The notes beneath the pieces were generated by a model. That model did no database searches. It saw nothing but the letters and a program-made list of their open reading frames with translations, and was not told the origin of the DNA. From contig JANYDK010000065.1 of the NCBI GenBank assembly GCA_025363655.1, forward strand, positions 1 to 44,277: DNA of 44,277 nucleotides. The letters run 5' to 3'. The stretch comes from Deltaproteobacteria bacterium. GTDB taxonomy: Bacteria > Myxococcota_A > Polyangia > Polyangiales > JADJMO01. Of this stretch, positions 17,786 through 26,144 are shown one piece after another. Position 1 is the first letter of the stretch; each line of letters opens with the position of its first letter. A program made the translations under genes and the position numbers.

Positions 17786-19282
17786 TCACACCATCTCCAA
17801 ATAGGGAGCGAGGCCCGCGCGCCCGCCTTCGCGACCGAAGCCGCTCTCTTTGTAGCCGCCGAAGGGGGACGTCGGATCGAACTTGTTGAAGGTGTTCGCC
17901 CAGACGACGCCGGCGCGCATGCGCTTCGCCATCCAGAAGACCTTCGCCGCCTTGTCGGTCCAGATGCCGGCGGAGAGGCCGTACATCGTGTTGTTCGCCT
18001 TCTCGACCGCCTCGTCGGGCGTGCGGAAGGTGATGACCGAGAGGACCGGCCCGAACACTTCTTCCTGCGCGATGCGATGTGACTGTGAGACGCCGGTGAA
18101 GAACGTCGGCGCGAAGAAGTAACCCTTGGTCGGGATCTTCGCCGACGACTGGTGGATCGCGCACCCTTCGGAGACCGCTGCTGCGACGAGCTCGTGGATT
18201 TTTTCGAGCTGCATCTTGGAGTTGATGGCGCCGACGTCGGTGTTCTTGTCGAGCGGATCGCCGACGCGGAGCTGCTCGATGCGACGCGAGAGTTTGCGGA
18301 CGACGACGTCGTGGATCGACTCTTCGACGAGGAGCCGCGAGCCCGCGCAGCAGACGTGGCCTTGGTTGAAGTAGATGCCGTTGACGATGCCGTCGACCGC
18401 TTGATCGATCGGCGCGTCCGCGAAGACGATGTTCGCCGCCTTGCCCCCGAGCTCGAGCGTGAGACGCTTGTTCGTCCCCGCGATGGCGCGCTGGATGCGC
18501 TTGCCGACGTCGGTCGAGCCGGTGAAGGCGATCTTGTCGACGCCCGCGTGATCGACGAGCGCGCCGCCGGTCTTGCCCGCGCCGGTGACGATGTTGACGA
18601 CGCCCGGAGGCAGGTCGCACTCCTGGATGATCTCGGCGAGGAGGAGCGCAGTGAGCGGCGTCGTCTCGGCCGGCTTCAAGACCACCGTGTTGCCGCAGGC
18701 GATCGCCGGCGCGATTTTCCACGCCGCCATCAGGAGCGGGAAATTCCAGGGGATGATCTGTCCGGCGACGCCGAGGGGGCGCGCGCGTCGACCGGCGAAG
18801 GCGTAGTCGAGCTTGTCGGCCCAGCCGGCGTAGTGGAAGAAGTGCGCTGCCGCGAGCGGGAGATCGACGTCGCGCGACTCTTTGATCGGCTTGCCGCCGT
18901 CGACCGATTCGACGATCGCGAGCTCACGCGCACGCTCTTGGATGCGACGCGCGATGCGGTAGACGTACTTGCCGCGCTCGCTCCCGCGCATCTTGCCCCA
19001 CGTGCCTTCGAAGGCCTTGCGGGCGGCGCGGACGGCGGTGTCGACGTCGTGCTCGTCACCCTCGGCGACGTCGGCGATGTGCGACTCGTCGGCCGGGTTG
19101 TGCGTCGCGAAGTGCTTGCCGGAGTGCGGCGCGACGAACTTCCCGTCGATGAAGAGGTCGTAGCGACCTTTGAGGCGGACGTGATCTTTCGCCTCGGGGG
19201 AGGGGGCGTAGGTCCACCCGGCCCTTTCGCGTCGCGGCGCGAGCTTCGTCTCGTGCGTCTTCTTCGTGATGTCGGTGGCCAT
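17786..19282 (-). CDS. Aldehyde dehydrogenase
   Basis: 498 residues from ATG at 19282. Full NAD(P)-dependent aldehyde dehydrogenase: IPWNFPLLMAAWKIAPA and VVLKPAE at the cofactor pocket, FTGSTDVGKR, the general-base Glu in LELGGKAA, the catalytic Cys311 in NQGHVCCAGSR and EEVFGPVLSV near the C terminus. The gene starts two bases after deoC ends (19285) and is followed two bases later by the half-length paralogue. Deoxyribose-phosphate aldolase releases acetaldehyde, which is the likely substrate (oxidation to acetate). An N-terminal extension of about 45 residues rich in Lys/Arg precedes the conserved LFIDGKFVAP. Confidence 0.92.
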   Translation of the reverse strand: MATDITKKTHETKLAPRRERAGWTYAPSPEAKDHVRLKGRYDLFIDGKFVAPHSGKHFATHNPADESHIADVAEGDEHDVDTAVRAARKAFEGTWGKMRGSERGKYVYRIARRIQERARELAIVESVDGGKPIKESRDVDLPLAAAHFFHYAGWADKLDYAFAGRRARPLGVAGQIIPWNFPLLMAAWKIAPAIACGNTVVLKPAETTPLTALLLAEIIQECDLPPGVVNIVTGAGKTGGALVDHAGVDKIAFTGSTDVGKRIQRAIAGTNKRLTLELGGKAANIVFADAPIDQAVDGIVNGIYFNQGHVCCAGSRLLVEESIHDVVVRKLSRRIEQLRVGDPLDKNTDVGAINSKMQLEKIHELVAAAVSEGCAIHQSSAKIPTKGYFFAPTFFTGVSQSHRIAQEEVFGPVLSVITFRTPDEAVEKANNTMYGLSAGIWTDKAAKVFWMAKRMRAGVVWANTFNKFDPTSPFGGYKESGFGREGGRAGLAPYLEMV

Positions 19283-19284
19283 GT

Positions 19285-20325
19285 TCAATCCTTCGAGAAA
19301 TAGTCTTCGCCCGCGTACGACCCGGTGCGCTCTTTCTCGAGCTGCATCAGCACGTCGTTGAGGAGCGCGCTCGCTCCGAAGCGGAAGAGGTCGGGGTCGA
19401 GCCACTCGTCGCCGAGCGTCTCTTTGACGATGCAGAGGTACTGCAGCGCTTGCTTGGCGGTGCGGACGCCGCCCGCCGGCTTCATGCCGATGTTGCGTCC
19501 GCCGGCGTCGACGTGATCGCGAATCGCCTCCAGCATCAGTAGCGTCACCGGGAGCGTCGCCGCCGGCTGCACCTTGCCGGTCGACGTCTTGATGAAGTCG
19601 CCGCCCGCTTCGATGGCGAGGTCGCTGGCGAGGCGAATGGCGTCGTAGGTGCCGAGCTCGCCGGTCTCGAGGATGACCTTGAGGTGCGCTGCGCCGCACG
19701 CCTCTTTGGTCTGCGCGATTTCGTCGAAGACCTTGCCGTAGTCGCCGCGGAGGAAGGCGCCGCGATCGATGACCATGTCGATTTCGTCGGCGCCGAAGTC
19801 GACCGCGCGACGCACGTCGATGAGCTTGACCGCGAGCGGCGATTGCCCGCTGGGGAACGCCGTCGCCACCGACGCCACCTTGACCGTCGTCCCTTCGAGC
19901 GCGCGCTTGGCGACGGCCACGAGGTTCGGATAGACGCAGACCGCGGCGCAGCTCGGCAAATCGAGGCGTTCGCTCGGCCGCGCGGCCTTGCGACACATCG
20001 ACACCACCTTGCCCGGCGTGTCTTTTCCTTCGAGCGTCGTCAGGTCCATCATCGCGATCGCGAGCTTCAGGCCCTCGACCTTCGACGCCTTCTTGATCGA
20101 GCGCTTGGCGATGGACGCGGCGCGCTCTTCGAGGGCGATGGCCTCGATCGGCGGACTCTTCGGCGGACGATAGCCACGCGGTCCGCGGGTGCCTCCGGTG
20201 GGGACGACGAGCGCTGCCTCTTGGGCACCCGTTCCCGTCCTCGAAGTCGGGCGGTGTTTGCCGTTGCGCTGCTCAGCTCTCGCCTGTCGCGTCACTCGGG
20301 TCGATGTCTGCTTGCGGGTCGCCAC
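19285..20325 (-). CDS. deoC: Deoxyribose-phosphate aldolase
   Basis: 346 residues. Cleaves 2-deoxyribose 5-phosphate to glyceraldehyde 3-phosphate and acetaldehyde in deoxynucleoside breakdown. The core begins at MMDLTTLEG, matching the MDLTTL start of enterobacterial DeoC, and includes DEIDMVID, LKVILETGEL and the Schiff-base lysine Lys246 in KTSTGK; AGGVRT near the end is the phosphate site. It carries about 85 extra N-terminal residues, basic and low-complexity (TRKQTSTRVTRQARAEQR), absent from the usual 220-260 residue enzyme; a later start is possible but the upstream ATG at 20325 keeps a short 37-base gap to hemL. First of a tight deoC-aldehyde dehydrogenase pair. Confidence 0.94.
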   Translation of the reverse strand: MATRKQTSTRVTRQARAEQRNGKHRPTSRTGTGAQEAALVVPTGGTRGPRGYRPPKSPPIEAIALEERAASIAKRSIKKASKVEGLKLAIAMMDLTTLEGKDTPGKVVSMCRKAARPSERLDLPSCAAVCVYPNLVAVAKRALEGTTVKVASVATAFPSGQSPLAVKLIDVRRAVDFGADEIDMVIDRGAFLRGDYGKVFDEIAQTKEACGAAHLKVILETGELGTYDAIRLASDLAIEAGGDFIKTSTGKVQPAATLPVTLLMLEAIRDHVDAGGRNIGMKPAGGVRTAKQALQYLCIVKETLGDEWLDPDLFRFGASALLNDVLMQLEKERTGSYAGEDYFSKD

Positions 20326-20362
20326 GGCGCGCGAGAATAGTCGTCTCGCCGTCCCGAGAGAA

Positions 20363-21670
20363 TCAGATTCCGCGGAGCGTCTGGCGCGCCGCGTCGAGCG
20401 TGCGGTCGAGCTCGCGTTCTCCGTGCCGTGCGCTGATGAAGGCCGCTTCGTACTGCGAGGGCGGCAAATAGATGCCCTTGCTCAGCATCCCCGCGTGCCA
20501 CTTGCCGAAGCGGACCGTGTCGCTGACCTTGGCGTCGTCCCAGCTCTTGACCGCGGTGCGATCGGTGAAGAAGAGGGTGAACATCGACCCCACGCGCTGG
20601 ACGATTCCGGGCACGCTCGTCTCGCGAAGGATGCCCTCGAGCCCCGTCTGGAGCTTCCCGCCGAAGGCCTCGAGGCCGGCGTAGAGCGCCTCGCCTTCGC
20701 GTTCGAGGATCGCGAGCGTCGCCAATGCGGCGGCCACCGCGACCGGATTCCCCGAGAGCGTGCCCGCTTGATAGACGCCGCCGAGGGGCGCGATCACCGA
20801 CATCACGTCGCGACGTCCACCGTACGCCGCGAGTGGCATTCCGCCGCCGATGACCTTCCCGAGCACCGTCAAATCAGGCTTGATTCCGTATTTCGCCTGC
20901 GCCCCGCCGAGCGCGAGACGGCTGCCGGTCATCACCTCGTCCATGATGAAGAGCGCGCCGTGCTGCGTGCAGAGCGCGCGTACGCCTTCGAGGTAGCCGG
21001 CCTCGGGCGGGACGCAGCCCATGTTGCCGACGACGGGCTCGAGGATGACCGCGGCGATGCGCTCGGGCGCGCTCTCGAACGCAGCTTGGAGCGCGGCGAG
21101 ATCGTTGAAGGGGACGACGGTGGTGTCCTGCGCCGCGCCTTTGGGCACGCCGAGGCTGTCGGGCGCGCCGAGGGTCGCCAGGCCGCTCCCTGCCTTCACG
21201 AGGAACATGTCGGCGTGCCCGTGGTAGCAACCCTCGGCTTTGACGACGACGTCGCGCTTGGTGAAGCCGCGGGCGACGCGGGCCGCGCTCATCGCCGCCT
21301 CGGTGCCGCTGGAGACCGCGCGCAACATCTCGATCGAGGGGTAGAGGCGCGAGATCGTCTCGGCGTAGGTGATTTCCCGCTCGGTGGGCGCGCCGAACGA
21401 GGTCCCGCGGGCAGCGGCGTCGGTGATCGCCTTCACGACCTCGGGGTGCGCGTGACCGAGGAGCATCGGCCCCCACGAGCCGATGTAGTCGACGTAGTCG
21501 CGACCGACGCGATCGTAGACGTAGGCGCCTTCGGCCCGATCGACGAACACCGGCACCCCACCCACCGCGCGGAAGGCACGGACCGGCGAGTTCACGCCGC
21601 CGGGAATGTGTACGAGCGCTCGTTCGAGGAGGTTGACGTCGCCTTTGCGGTCGGATTGGTTGGCGTCCAT
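20363..21670 (-). CDS. hemL: Glutamate-1-semialdehyde 2,1-aminomutase
   Basis: 435 residues, full length. Converts glutamate-1-semialdehyde to 5-aminolevulinate, the committed precursor of heme and other tetrapyrroles, in the C5 pathway. Fold-type I PLP enzyme: SPVRAFRAVGG at the N terminus, SSGTEAAMSA, GCYHGHAD, FIMDEVMTGSR for the PLP ring, and the PLP lysine Lys272 in LGKVIGGGMPLAAYGG. It is the first minus-strand gene of the deoC cluster. The 242 bases to the divergent FHA gene hold the likely promoter; I see no other gene there. Confidence 0.96.
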   Translation of the reverse strand: MDANQSDRKGDVNLLERALVHIPGGVNSPVRAFRAVGGVPVFVDRAEGAYVYDRVGRDYVDYIGSWGPMLLGHAHPEVVKAITDAAARGTSFGAPTEREITYAETISRLYPSIEMLRAVSSGTEAAMSAARVARGFTKRDVVVKAEGCYHGHADMFLVKAGSGLATLGAPDSLGVPKGAAQDTTVVPFNDLAALQAAFESAPERIAAVILEPVVGNMGCVPPEAGYLEGVRALCTQHGALFIMDEVMTGSRLALGGAQAKYGIKPDLTVLGKVIGGGMPLAAYGGRRDVMSVIAPLGGVYQAGTLSGNPVAVAAALATLAILEREGEALYAGLEAFGGKLQTGLEGILRETSVPGIVQRVGSMFTLFFTDRTAVKSWDDAKVSDTVRFGKWHAGMLSKGIYLPPSQYEAAFISARHGERELDRTLDAARQTLRGI

Positions 21671-21912
21671 CTCCCGTCTCTAGAGCGCGTGCGGCGGGGT
21701 GTCTCGCTCCTCGTGGGGCTCCTCAAGCTCGCGAGCGCTCGCGAGCGCCTTGCGAGCCTCGAGGACGAGAAAATCGAACGCAGGGGATTCGCCGATGTCG
21801 AAAAATGTTCGGCTGGCGACAACTACGCGTACTCTCCTCGCCGCGGCAGCCCGGCACGGAGTTCGACCAGCCAGGTTGCCATGGATTTCATCGCGTCCGA
21901 GGAGGCAGACAC

Positions 21913-23175
21913 GTGATCACCTGCGCGAAGTGCAGCAAAGAGAATCAGGACCACTACAAGTTCTGTCTCGGCTGCGGGGCCGAGCTGCCGCGCGACGCTG
22001 CGGCGGCGCCGAAGGCGTTTTCGCCGAAGACCCCCGCGCACGGAATGAAGGCCGCGGCCGCGCCGCCTCCTGCTCCGAATTTCGCGCCCCCCCCGCCGGC
22101 GCCGAATTTCGCGCCGCCTCCTGCCGCGCCCACGCCGATGGCGGCTCCTGCACCGCAGCCGATGGCAGCCCCCGCGCCGCAGCCGATGGCGCCACCTCCG
22201 AACTTCGCGCCGCCACCCGCGCCGCCTCGCCCTGCCGCTCCGGCGCCGCAGCCGGCCCCGCAGCCGATGGCAGCGCCGCCGAATTTCGCACCGCCGCCTC
22301 CTGCGCCGCAGCCGATGGCGCCACCTCCGAATTTCGCCCCGCCGCCTCCAGCGCCCCAGCCGATCGCGGCTGCGCCTGCGCCTGCCCCGGCCGCGTCGGG
22401 CGGTACTTGGTCGTGCCCCACCTGCGGGAACATCAACCAGCCGACCAACAAGTTCTGCGCGTCGTGCGGCACGCCTGCCGCTACGGCTGCGCCCTCGGTC
22501 GCTCCGGCGCCGATGATGATGCCGTCTGCTGGCGGTGGTGGCCCGAGCCGCTACTCGCTCACCGCGCTTCGTGCCGACGGCAGCGACGCCGGCAACTATC
22601 CGCTCGCCGAAGGCGTGACGATTCTCGGTCGCGATCTCGGCGGCATCTTCGGTGGCGACAGCTACCTCTCGCCGAAGCACGCCACCCTCCGGGTCGCCGG
22701 CGCACGCGTCACGGTCAAAGACGAGGGCTCCCTCAACGGCGTCTACATCAAGATCGCCCGCGACATGCCCATCGAGCTGCGTCCGGGGGACGTCTTCCGC
22801 ATCGGGCAGGAAATCATCCGCTTCGAGCGCCTGCAGCCGCCGCCGCCGAGCCCCGATGGGGTCGAGCGTCTCGGCAGCCCCGGCGAAGGCGTCATCGGTC
22901 GCCTCGTCCTCATCACCGGGCGCGAAACCGGCGGCAACGCCTTCATCATCCAGTCCCACGGCATCCACCTCGGTCGTGAACGCGGCGACGTCATCTTCCC
23001 CGAAGATGGCTACGTCTCAGGGCTCCACTGTCGCATCGCCCCCGAGGCCGGACGCATCTTCCTCACCGACCTCGGCTCGTCGAACGGCACGTATGTGCGC
23101 TTCAGCGACGAACGCGAGCTCCGCGCCGGCGACGTGCTGCTGATGGGCCAGCAGTTGTTCCGCATCGGTGCGTAG
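21913..23175 (+). CDS. Double FHA-domain protein with two zinc ribbons
   Basis: 420 residues from GTG at 21913, chosen because GGAGG stands at 21901-21905 and the protein then begins with a zinc ribbon (VITCAKCSKEN...CLGCGAEL). A Pro/Ala-rich linker of about 130 residues repeats units like PPPNFAPPPAP and PQPMA, then a second zinc ribbon (CPTCGNINQ...CASCGTPA) and two FHA domains: about 215-305 (ILGRDLGG, LSPKHATLRV, GSLNGVYI) and about 320-420 (HLGRERGD, VSGLHCRI, DLGSSNGTYVRF). FHA domains bind phosphothreonine, so the protein probably scaffolds Ser/Thr-kinase signalling in the cytoplasm; there is no signal peptide. An upstream ATG at 21805 would add an unconvincing basic leader. Confidence 0.88.
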   Translation: MITCAKCSKENQDHYKFCLGCGAELPRDAAAAPKAFSPKTPAHGMKAAAAPPPAPNFAPPPPAPNFAPPPAAPTPMAAPAPQPMAAPAPQPMAPPPNFAPPPAPPRPAAPAPQPAPQPMAAPPNFAPPPPAPQPMAPPPNFAPPPPAPQPIAAAPAPAPAASGGTWSCPTCGNINQPTNKFCASCGTPAATAAPSVAPAPMMMPSAGGGGPSRYSLTALRADGSDAGNYPLAEGVTILGRDLGGIFGGDSYLSPKHATLRVAGARVTVKDEGSLNGVYIKIARDMPIELRPGDVFRIGQEIIRFERLQPPPPSPDGVERLGSPGEGVIGRLVLITGRETGGNAFIIQSHGIHLGRERGDVIFPEDGYVSGLHCRIAPEAGRIFLTDLGSSNGTYVRFSDERELRAGDVLLMGQQLFRIGA

Positions 23176-23237
23176 TCGCAAACCGCTCGCCATCGTCGTG
23201 GTGGCGCGTCGGGGTGGCGTGGTAGAGTGACGGCGCG

Positions 23238-23648
23238 ATGTCCGAAGCTCAGCCTGCGCGCCGCGTGATTCGCGTCGTCGCCGCCGTCGTCCAGAAGAAC
23301 GAGCGCTACCTCATCACGCAGCGCCGCCCGACGGCCGTGCTCCCGCTCCTCTGGGAATTTCCCGGAGGTCGCGTCGAAGAGGGCGAGAGCGACTCCGCAG
23401 CGCTGCGACGCGAGGTGCTCGAACGTCTAGGGGTCGAGGTCGAGGTCGGACAGTTGATCTCGTTCGTCAGCCATCCCTACGAGAGCTACTCGGTCGACTT
23501 GCACCTCTACGAGTGCAAGCTGAAGAACGAGAACCTCCGCGCCCAAGCCGTCGCCGACTTCAAGTGGGTCACCTCGGGCGAGTTCGATCGCTACCCGTTC
23601 ACGCCCGCCGACGAAGCGTCGATGACGAAGCTCCTCGGCGTTTCCTGA
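23238..23648 (+). CDS. Nudix hydrolase-like protein (MutT type, altered Nudix box)
   Basis: 136 residues, the size of MutT-type pyrophosphohydrolases. The fold markers are present: VVAAVVQKNERYLITQRR, LWEFPGGRVEEGE, and FKWVTSGEFDRYPFTPAD at the end. The Nudix box is Gly44-x5-Glu50-x7-Arg58-Glu59-Val60-x-Glu62-Arg63-x-Gly65: the last acidic position of the REUxEE motif is Arg63. In MutT that Glu binds metal, so activity may be altered. The family usually removes oxidised nucleotides such as 8-oxo-dGTP or trims other nucleoside diphosphate derivatives. It starts 62 bases after the FHA gene. Confidence 0.85.
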   Translation: MSEAQPARRVIRVVAAVVQKNERYLITQRRPTAVLPLLWEFPGGRVEEGESDSAALRREVLERLGVEVEVGQLISFVSHPYESYSVDLHLYECKLKNENLRAQAVADFKWVTSGEFDRYPFTPADEASMTKLLGVS

Positions 23649-23659
23649 AGAGCAGTTCC

Positions 23660-24223
23660 ATGCGTCGCTTCGCCGCCACCTCGCTGGCCATCGCATCCGT
23701 CGCATCCCTCGCGCTCGCGGCTGTGGCGTGCACGCCGGGAAATTCCGCTCCCTCTCCGCAAAAGGGCTCGCCGTCCGCGACTGCACCGCCATCGCAAGCC
23801 GTTGCGCCGTCTTCGTCGTCTCCGTCGCCTTCGTCCGCCGCGGCGATCTTCGGGAAGAAGCTGGGCGAAGACTCGCCCTTCGTCTCCCTCGCCGACCTCT
23901 ACAAGGACCCGAAGAGCTGGGACGGTAAACGCGTGCGTACGCGCGGCAAGGTCGTCGCCGTCTGTCAGGCCGCCGGCTGTTGGTGCGACTTGCGTCCCGA
24001 AGCGAGCCCCGACGACGTCGCGGTGCCGACGCACGTGACGATGCACGATCACGCGTTCTTCCTCCCGAAGACCTCCAAGTCGAAGGTCGTCGATCTCGAA
24101 GGCGTCCTCGCCGTCCGTTCGCTCTCCGAAGAGGAAGTCGCGCACTACAACAGCGAAGGGGCGTCGCTGACGGCCGGCACCCCCATGCTCAACATCGACG
24201 CGACGGGTGTGGTGATGCAATGA
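23660..24223 (+). CDS. DUF4920-like lipoprotein
   Basis: 187 residues. Signal peptide ending LAAVAC (Cys24), then a Ser/Pro/Ala-rich spacer of about 40 residues. The C-terminal domain fits DUF4920: KDPKSWDGKRVRTRGKVVAVC, then GCWCDL, HDHAFFLP and KVVDLEGVLAVRSLSEEEV. The family is secreted and often has a Cys pair (VCQAAGCWC here) next to metal-handling or redox genes; its function is not established. Begins 12 bases after the Nudix gene stop, so probably co-transcribed. Start taken at ATG 23660 because it gives a standard signal peptide. Confidence 0.8.
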   Translation: MRRFAATSLAIASVASLALAAVACTPGNSAPSPQKGSPSATAPPSQAVAPSSSSPSPSSAAAIFGKKLGEDSPFVSLADLYKDPKSWDGKRVRTRGKVVAVCQAAGCWCDLRPEASPDDVAVPTHVTMHDHAFFLPKTSKSKVVDLEGVLAVRSLSEEEVAHYNSEGASLTAGTPMLNIDATGVVMQ

Positions 24224-24282
24224 CGATCACCGTGCAAACTGTCGATATTTCGGCGATTTCCCGACGTCATCGGTAGGGCAGC

Positions 24283-24696
24283 GTGGCAGAGTCGACGGCG
24301 CCGGCAGGGTGGGCCTTCGGGGAGGCGACGGTGCTGCGCGCCGCGGCCTTCACGCACTTGGCGCTCCTCGCTTTCGGCCTCGTGTCGCCGGTCACGATCT
24401 TTGCGCCGTGGGGCATCGCGCTCGGTGAGCCGGCGACCTTCTTTCGCTTCGCGATCATCGCGCAAGGCACGCTCGGCTTCGCCCTCCTCCGCGCCGCCAA
24501 GGCACCCCGTCGCGACGGACGGCTCCTCGTCGAGACCGCCGCGCTCGTCGATTTGGCGTTTTTCTTCGTCCTTCTGGCCGACAGCTGGGCGCGCAAGCTG
24601 CCTCCGCGCGCCCCCATCGCCGGCGTGGTCGATCTCGTGTTCGGGGTCATGCTCTTCCGCATGGGCCGGCGCGACGCCGGCGGACGATCGACCTGA
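24283..24696 (+). CDS. Small four-helix membrane protein
   Basis: 137 residues from GTG at 24283. Four hydrophobic segments: about 18-42 (AAAFTHLALLAFGLVSP), 53-70, 82-100 (ETAALVDLAFFFVLLADS) and 112-128 (GVVDLVFGVMLF). No known motif; the plan resembles small inner-membrane proteins of unknown role. It follows the DUF4920 gene by 59 bases on the same strand. Family not recognised. Confidence 0.6.
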   Translation: MAESTAPAGWAFGEATVLRAAAFTHLALLAFGLVSPVTIFAPWGIALGEPATFFRFAIIAQGTLGFALLRAAKAPRRDGRLLVETAALVDLAFFFVLLADSWARKLPPRAPIAGVVDLVFGVMLFRMGRRDAGGRST

Positions 24697-24718
24697 GCGC
24701 GTGCTAGAACGAGTGGCG

Positions 24719-26050
24719 ATGTGGGGGTCGAAGACGGCGTTGGCGCTGGTGATGGGCGCATCGGTGGCGACGGCGCTCGTCGTCGGCACGCCTGCGACTG
24801 CACGCGCGGACGACGACGCCAACGCGGCTGAGGTGAAGAAGCACTTCTCCAACGCCAACGAGCTCTACAAAGAGCAGAGGTACGGCGACGCGCTCATCGA
24901 GTACGACGCCGCCTACGAGCTCAGCCACAACTTCAAGATCCTCTACAACCGCGGCCAATGCCTGGTCATGGTGAAGCGTGAGCCGGAAGCGATCGAGACC
25001 TTCCACCGCTACCTGACCGACGGCGCCAAGGCGATCACCGACGATCGCCGCACGGAGGTCGAGGCGTACATCAAGGAGCTGGAAGGGCGGCTCGGCGGGC
25101 TCCTCATCGCCGGCGCGCCCGACGGTGCGGTCGTCGAGGTCGACGGACGGGTGGCGGCGACGACGCCCCTCGCGCACGCAATTTCGGTGGGTGCCGGTCA
25201 GCACGAGATCATCACGCGACCGCCGGGCGGAGGGGTGCCGAGCATCCAGAAGGTCTCGGTCATCGCTGGCAAAGAGGTGACGCTGAAGGTCGAGCTGGGG
25301 GTCGCTTATGCGCCTGCCCCCGTGCCGGCGCCGGTCGTCACCGCGGGCGCTCCGACGGGCTACGACGCGCCTGCCCCAGCGCCGCCTCCGCCGCCGAGCC
25401 AACGTCCGCCAACGGGGCTTCTCGCGCCCTCGTTCATGATCACCGCCATGGCCGGGGCCTCGGCGCCGACCAACGATTCGAAAAATAGCGGCGCGGCCCG
25501 CACTGCCCTCGGCGTCTTCGAGCTCGGCGCCAGCTGGCGGCTGAACTCGTTCTGGGAGCTCGGCGGGTTCGTCGCCCTCGCGGCCGGCGGGAAGAATCAG
25601 GGTGATTCGACGGCCGCCACCACCTCTTCGTCGACGGCGACGAATGGTGACTACGGTTACGGCAACTATGGTCTGAGGCTGCGTCTGCATCCCGTGCGCG
25701 GCCGAAAGTGGGATGGATGGCTCGGTTTCGATCTCGGACGCTTCGTCGAGACCTGGAAGAACACCGGGACGACCAACTTCACAGCACAAGGCGCCGCGCT
25801 CGGCATCGGGTTCGGCGTCGATTTCTCGCTCGCTCGTGCGTGGGCGTTGGGCGGCAGCCTTCGCTATCTCTCGTCGACGGTCTCGTGTGCATCGGGCGAC
25901 ACCACCTGCGAAAGCCTGGGAATTGCGGGCACGCGGGGCTTCGTCGAGCTCGGAGTGCGACTCGTCTGGGTGCTTCCGTACGGTCAACCGCATGCCGCCG
26001 AGACGACCGCGGCCAAGGTCCCGGCCCCCTTCGACCCCTTTGCGCGTTGA
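24719..26050 (+). CDS. TPR-PEGA protein with C-terminal beta-barrel-like domain
   Basis: 443 residues from ATG at 24719 (a GTG two codons upstream is an alternative). Signal peptide ending ATARADDD. Residues about 35-120 form tetratricopeptide-like helices (FSNANELYKEQRYGDALIEYDAAYELS). A PEGA domain follows (about 125-195: LIAGAPDGAVVEVDGR, GQHEIITRPPGG), a surface-carbohydrate-binding type common in myxobacteria. After a Pro/Ala linker the C-terminal 200 residues carry barrel-like strands (FELGASWRLNSFWELGG, YGLRLRLHP, ELGVRLVWVLPYG). Likely an outer-membrane protein with a periplasmic TPR head. The Cys pair (SCASGDTTC) near the end may form a loop disulfide. Function unknown. Confidence 0.75.
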   Translation: MWGSKTALALVMGASVATALVVGTPATARADDDANAAEVKKHFSNANELYKEQRYGDALIEYDAAYELSHNFKILYNRGQCLVMVKREPEAIETFHRYLTDGAKAITDDRRTEVEAYIKELEGRLGGLLIAGAPDGAVVEVDGRVAATTPLAHAISVGAGQHEIITRPPGGGVPSIQKVSVIAGKEVTLKVELGVAYAPAPVPAPVVTAGAPTGYDAPAPAPPPPPSQRPPTGLLAPSFMITAMAGASAPTNDSKNSGAARTALGVFELGASWRLNSFWELGGFVALAAGGKNQGDSTAATTSSSTATNGDYGYGNYGLRLRLHPVRGRKWDGWLGFDLGRFVETWKNTGTTNFTAQGAALGIGFGVDFSLARAWALGGSLRYLSSTVSCASGDTTCESLGIAGTRGFVELGVRLVWVLPYGQPHAAETTAAKVPAPFDPFAR

Positions 26051-26144
26051 TGGGGACCCCTCGCTTCTGGTACTCCAACACTGTCGGCCCTGGGCTCACG
26101 TGGGACATCGCCCCCGTCGGCTCGGATCAGCCCGGAGGATTTCC

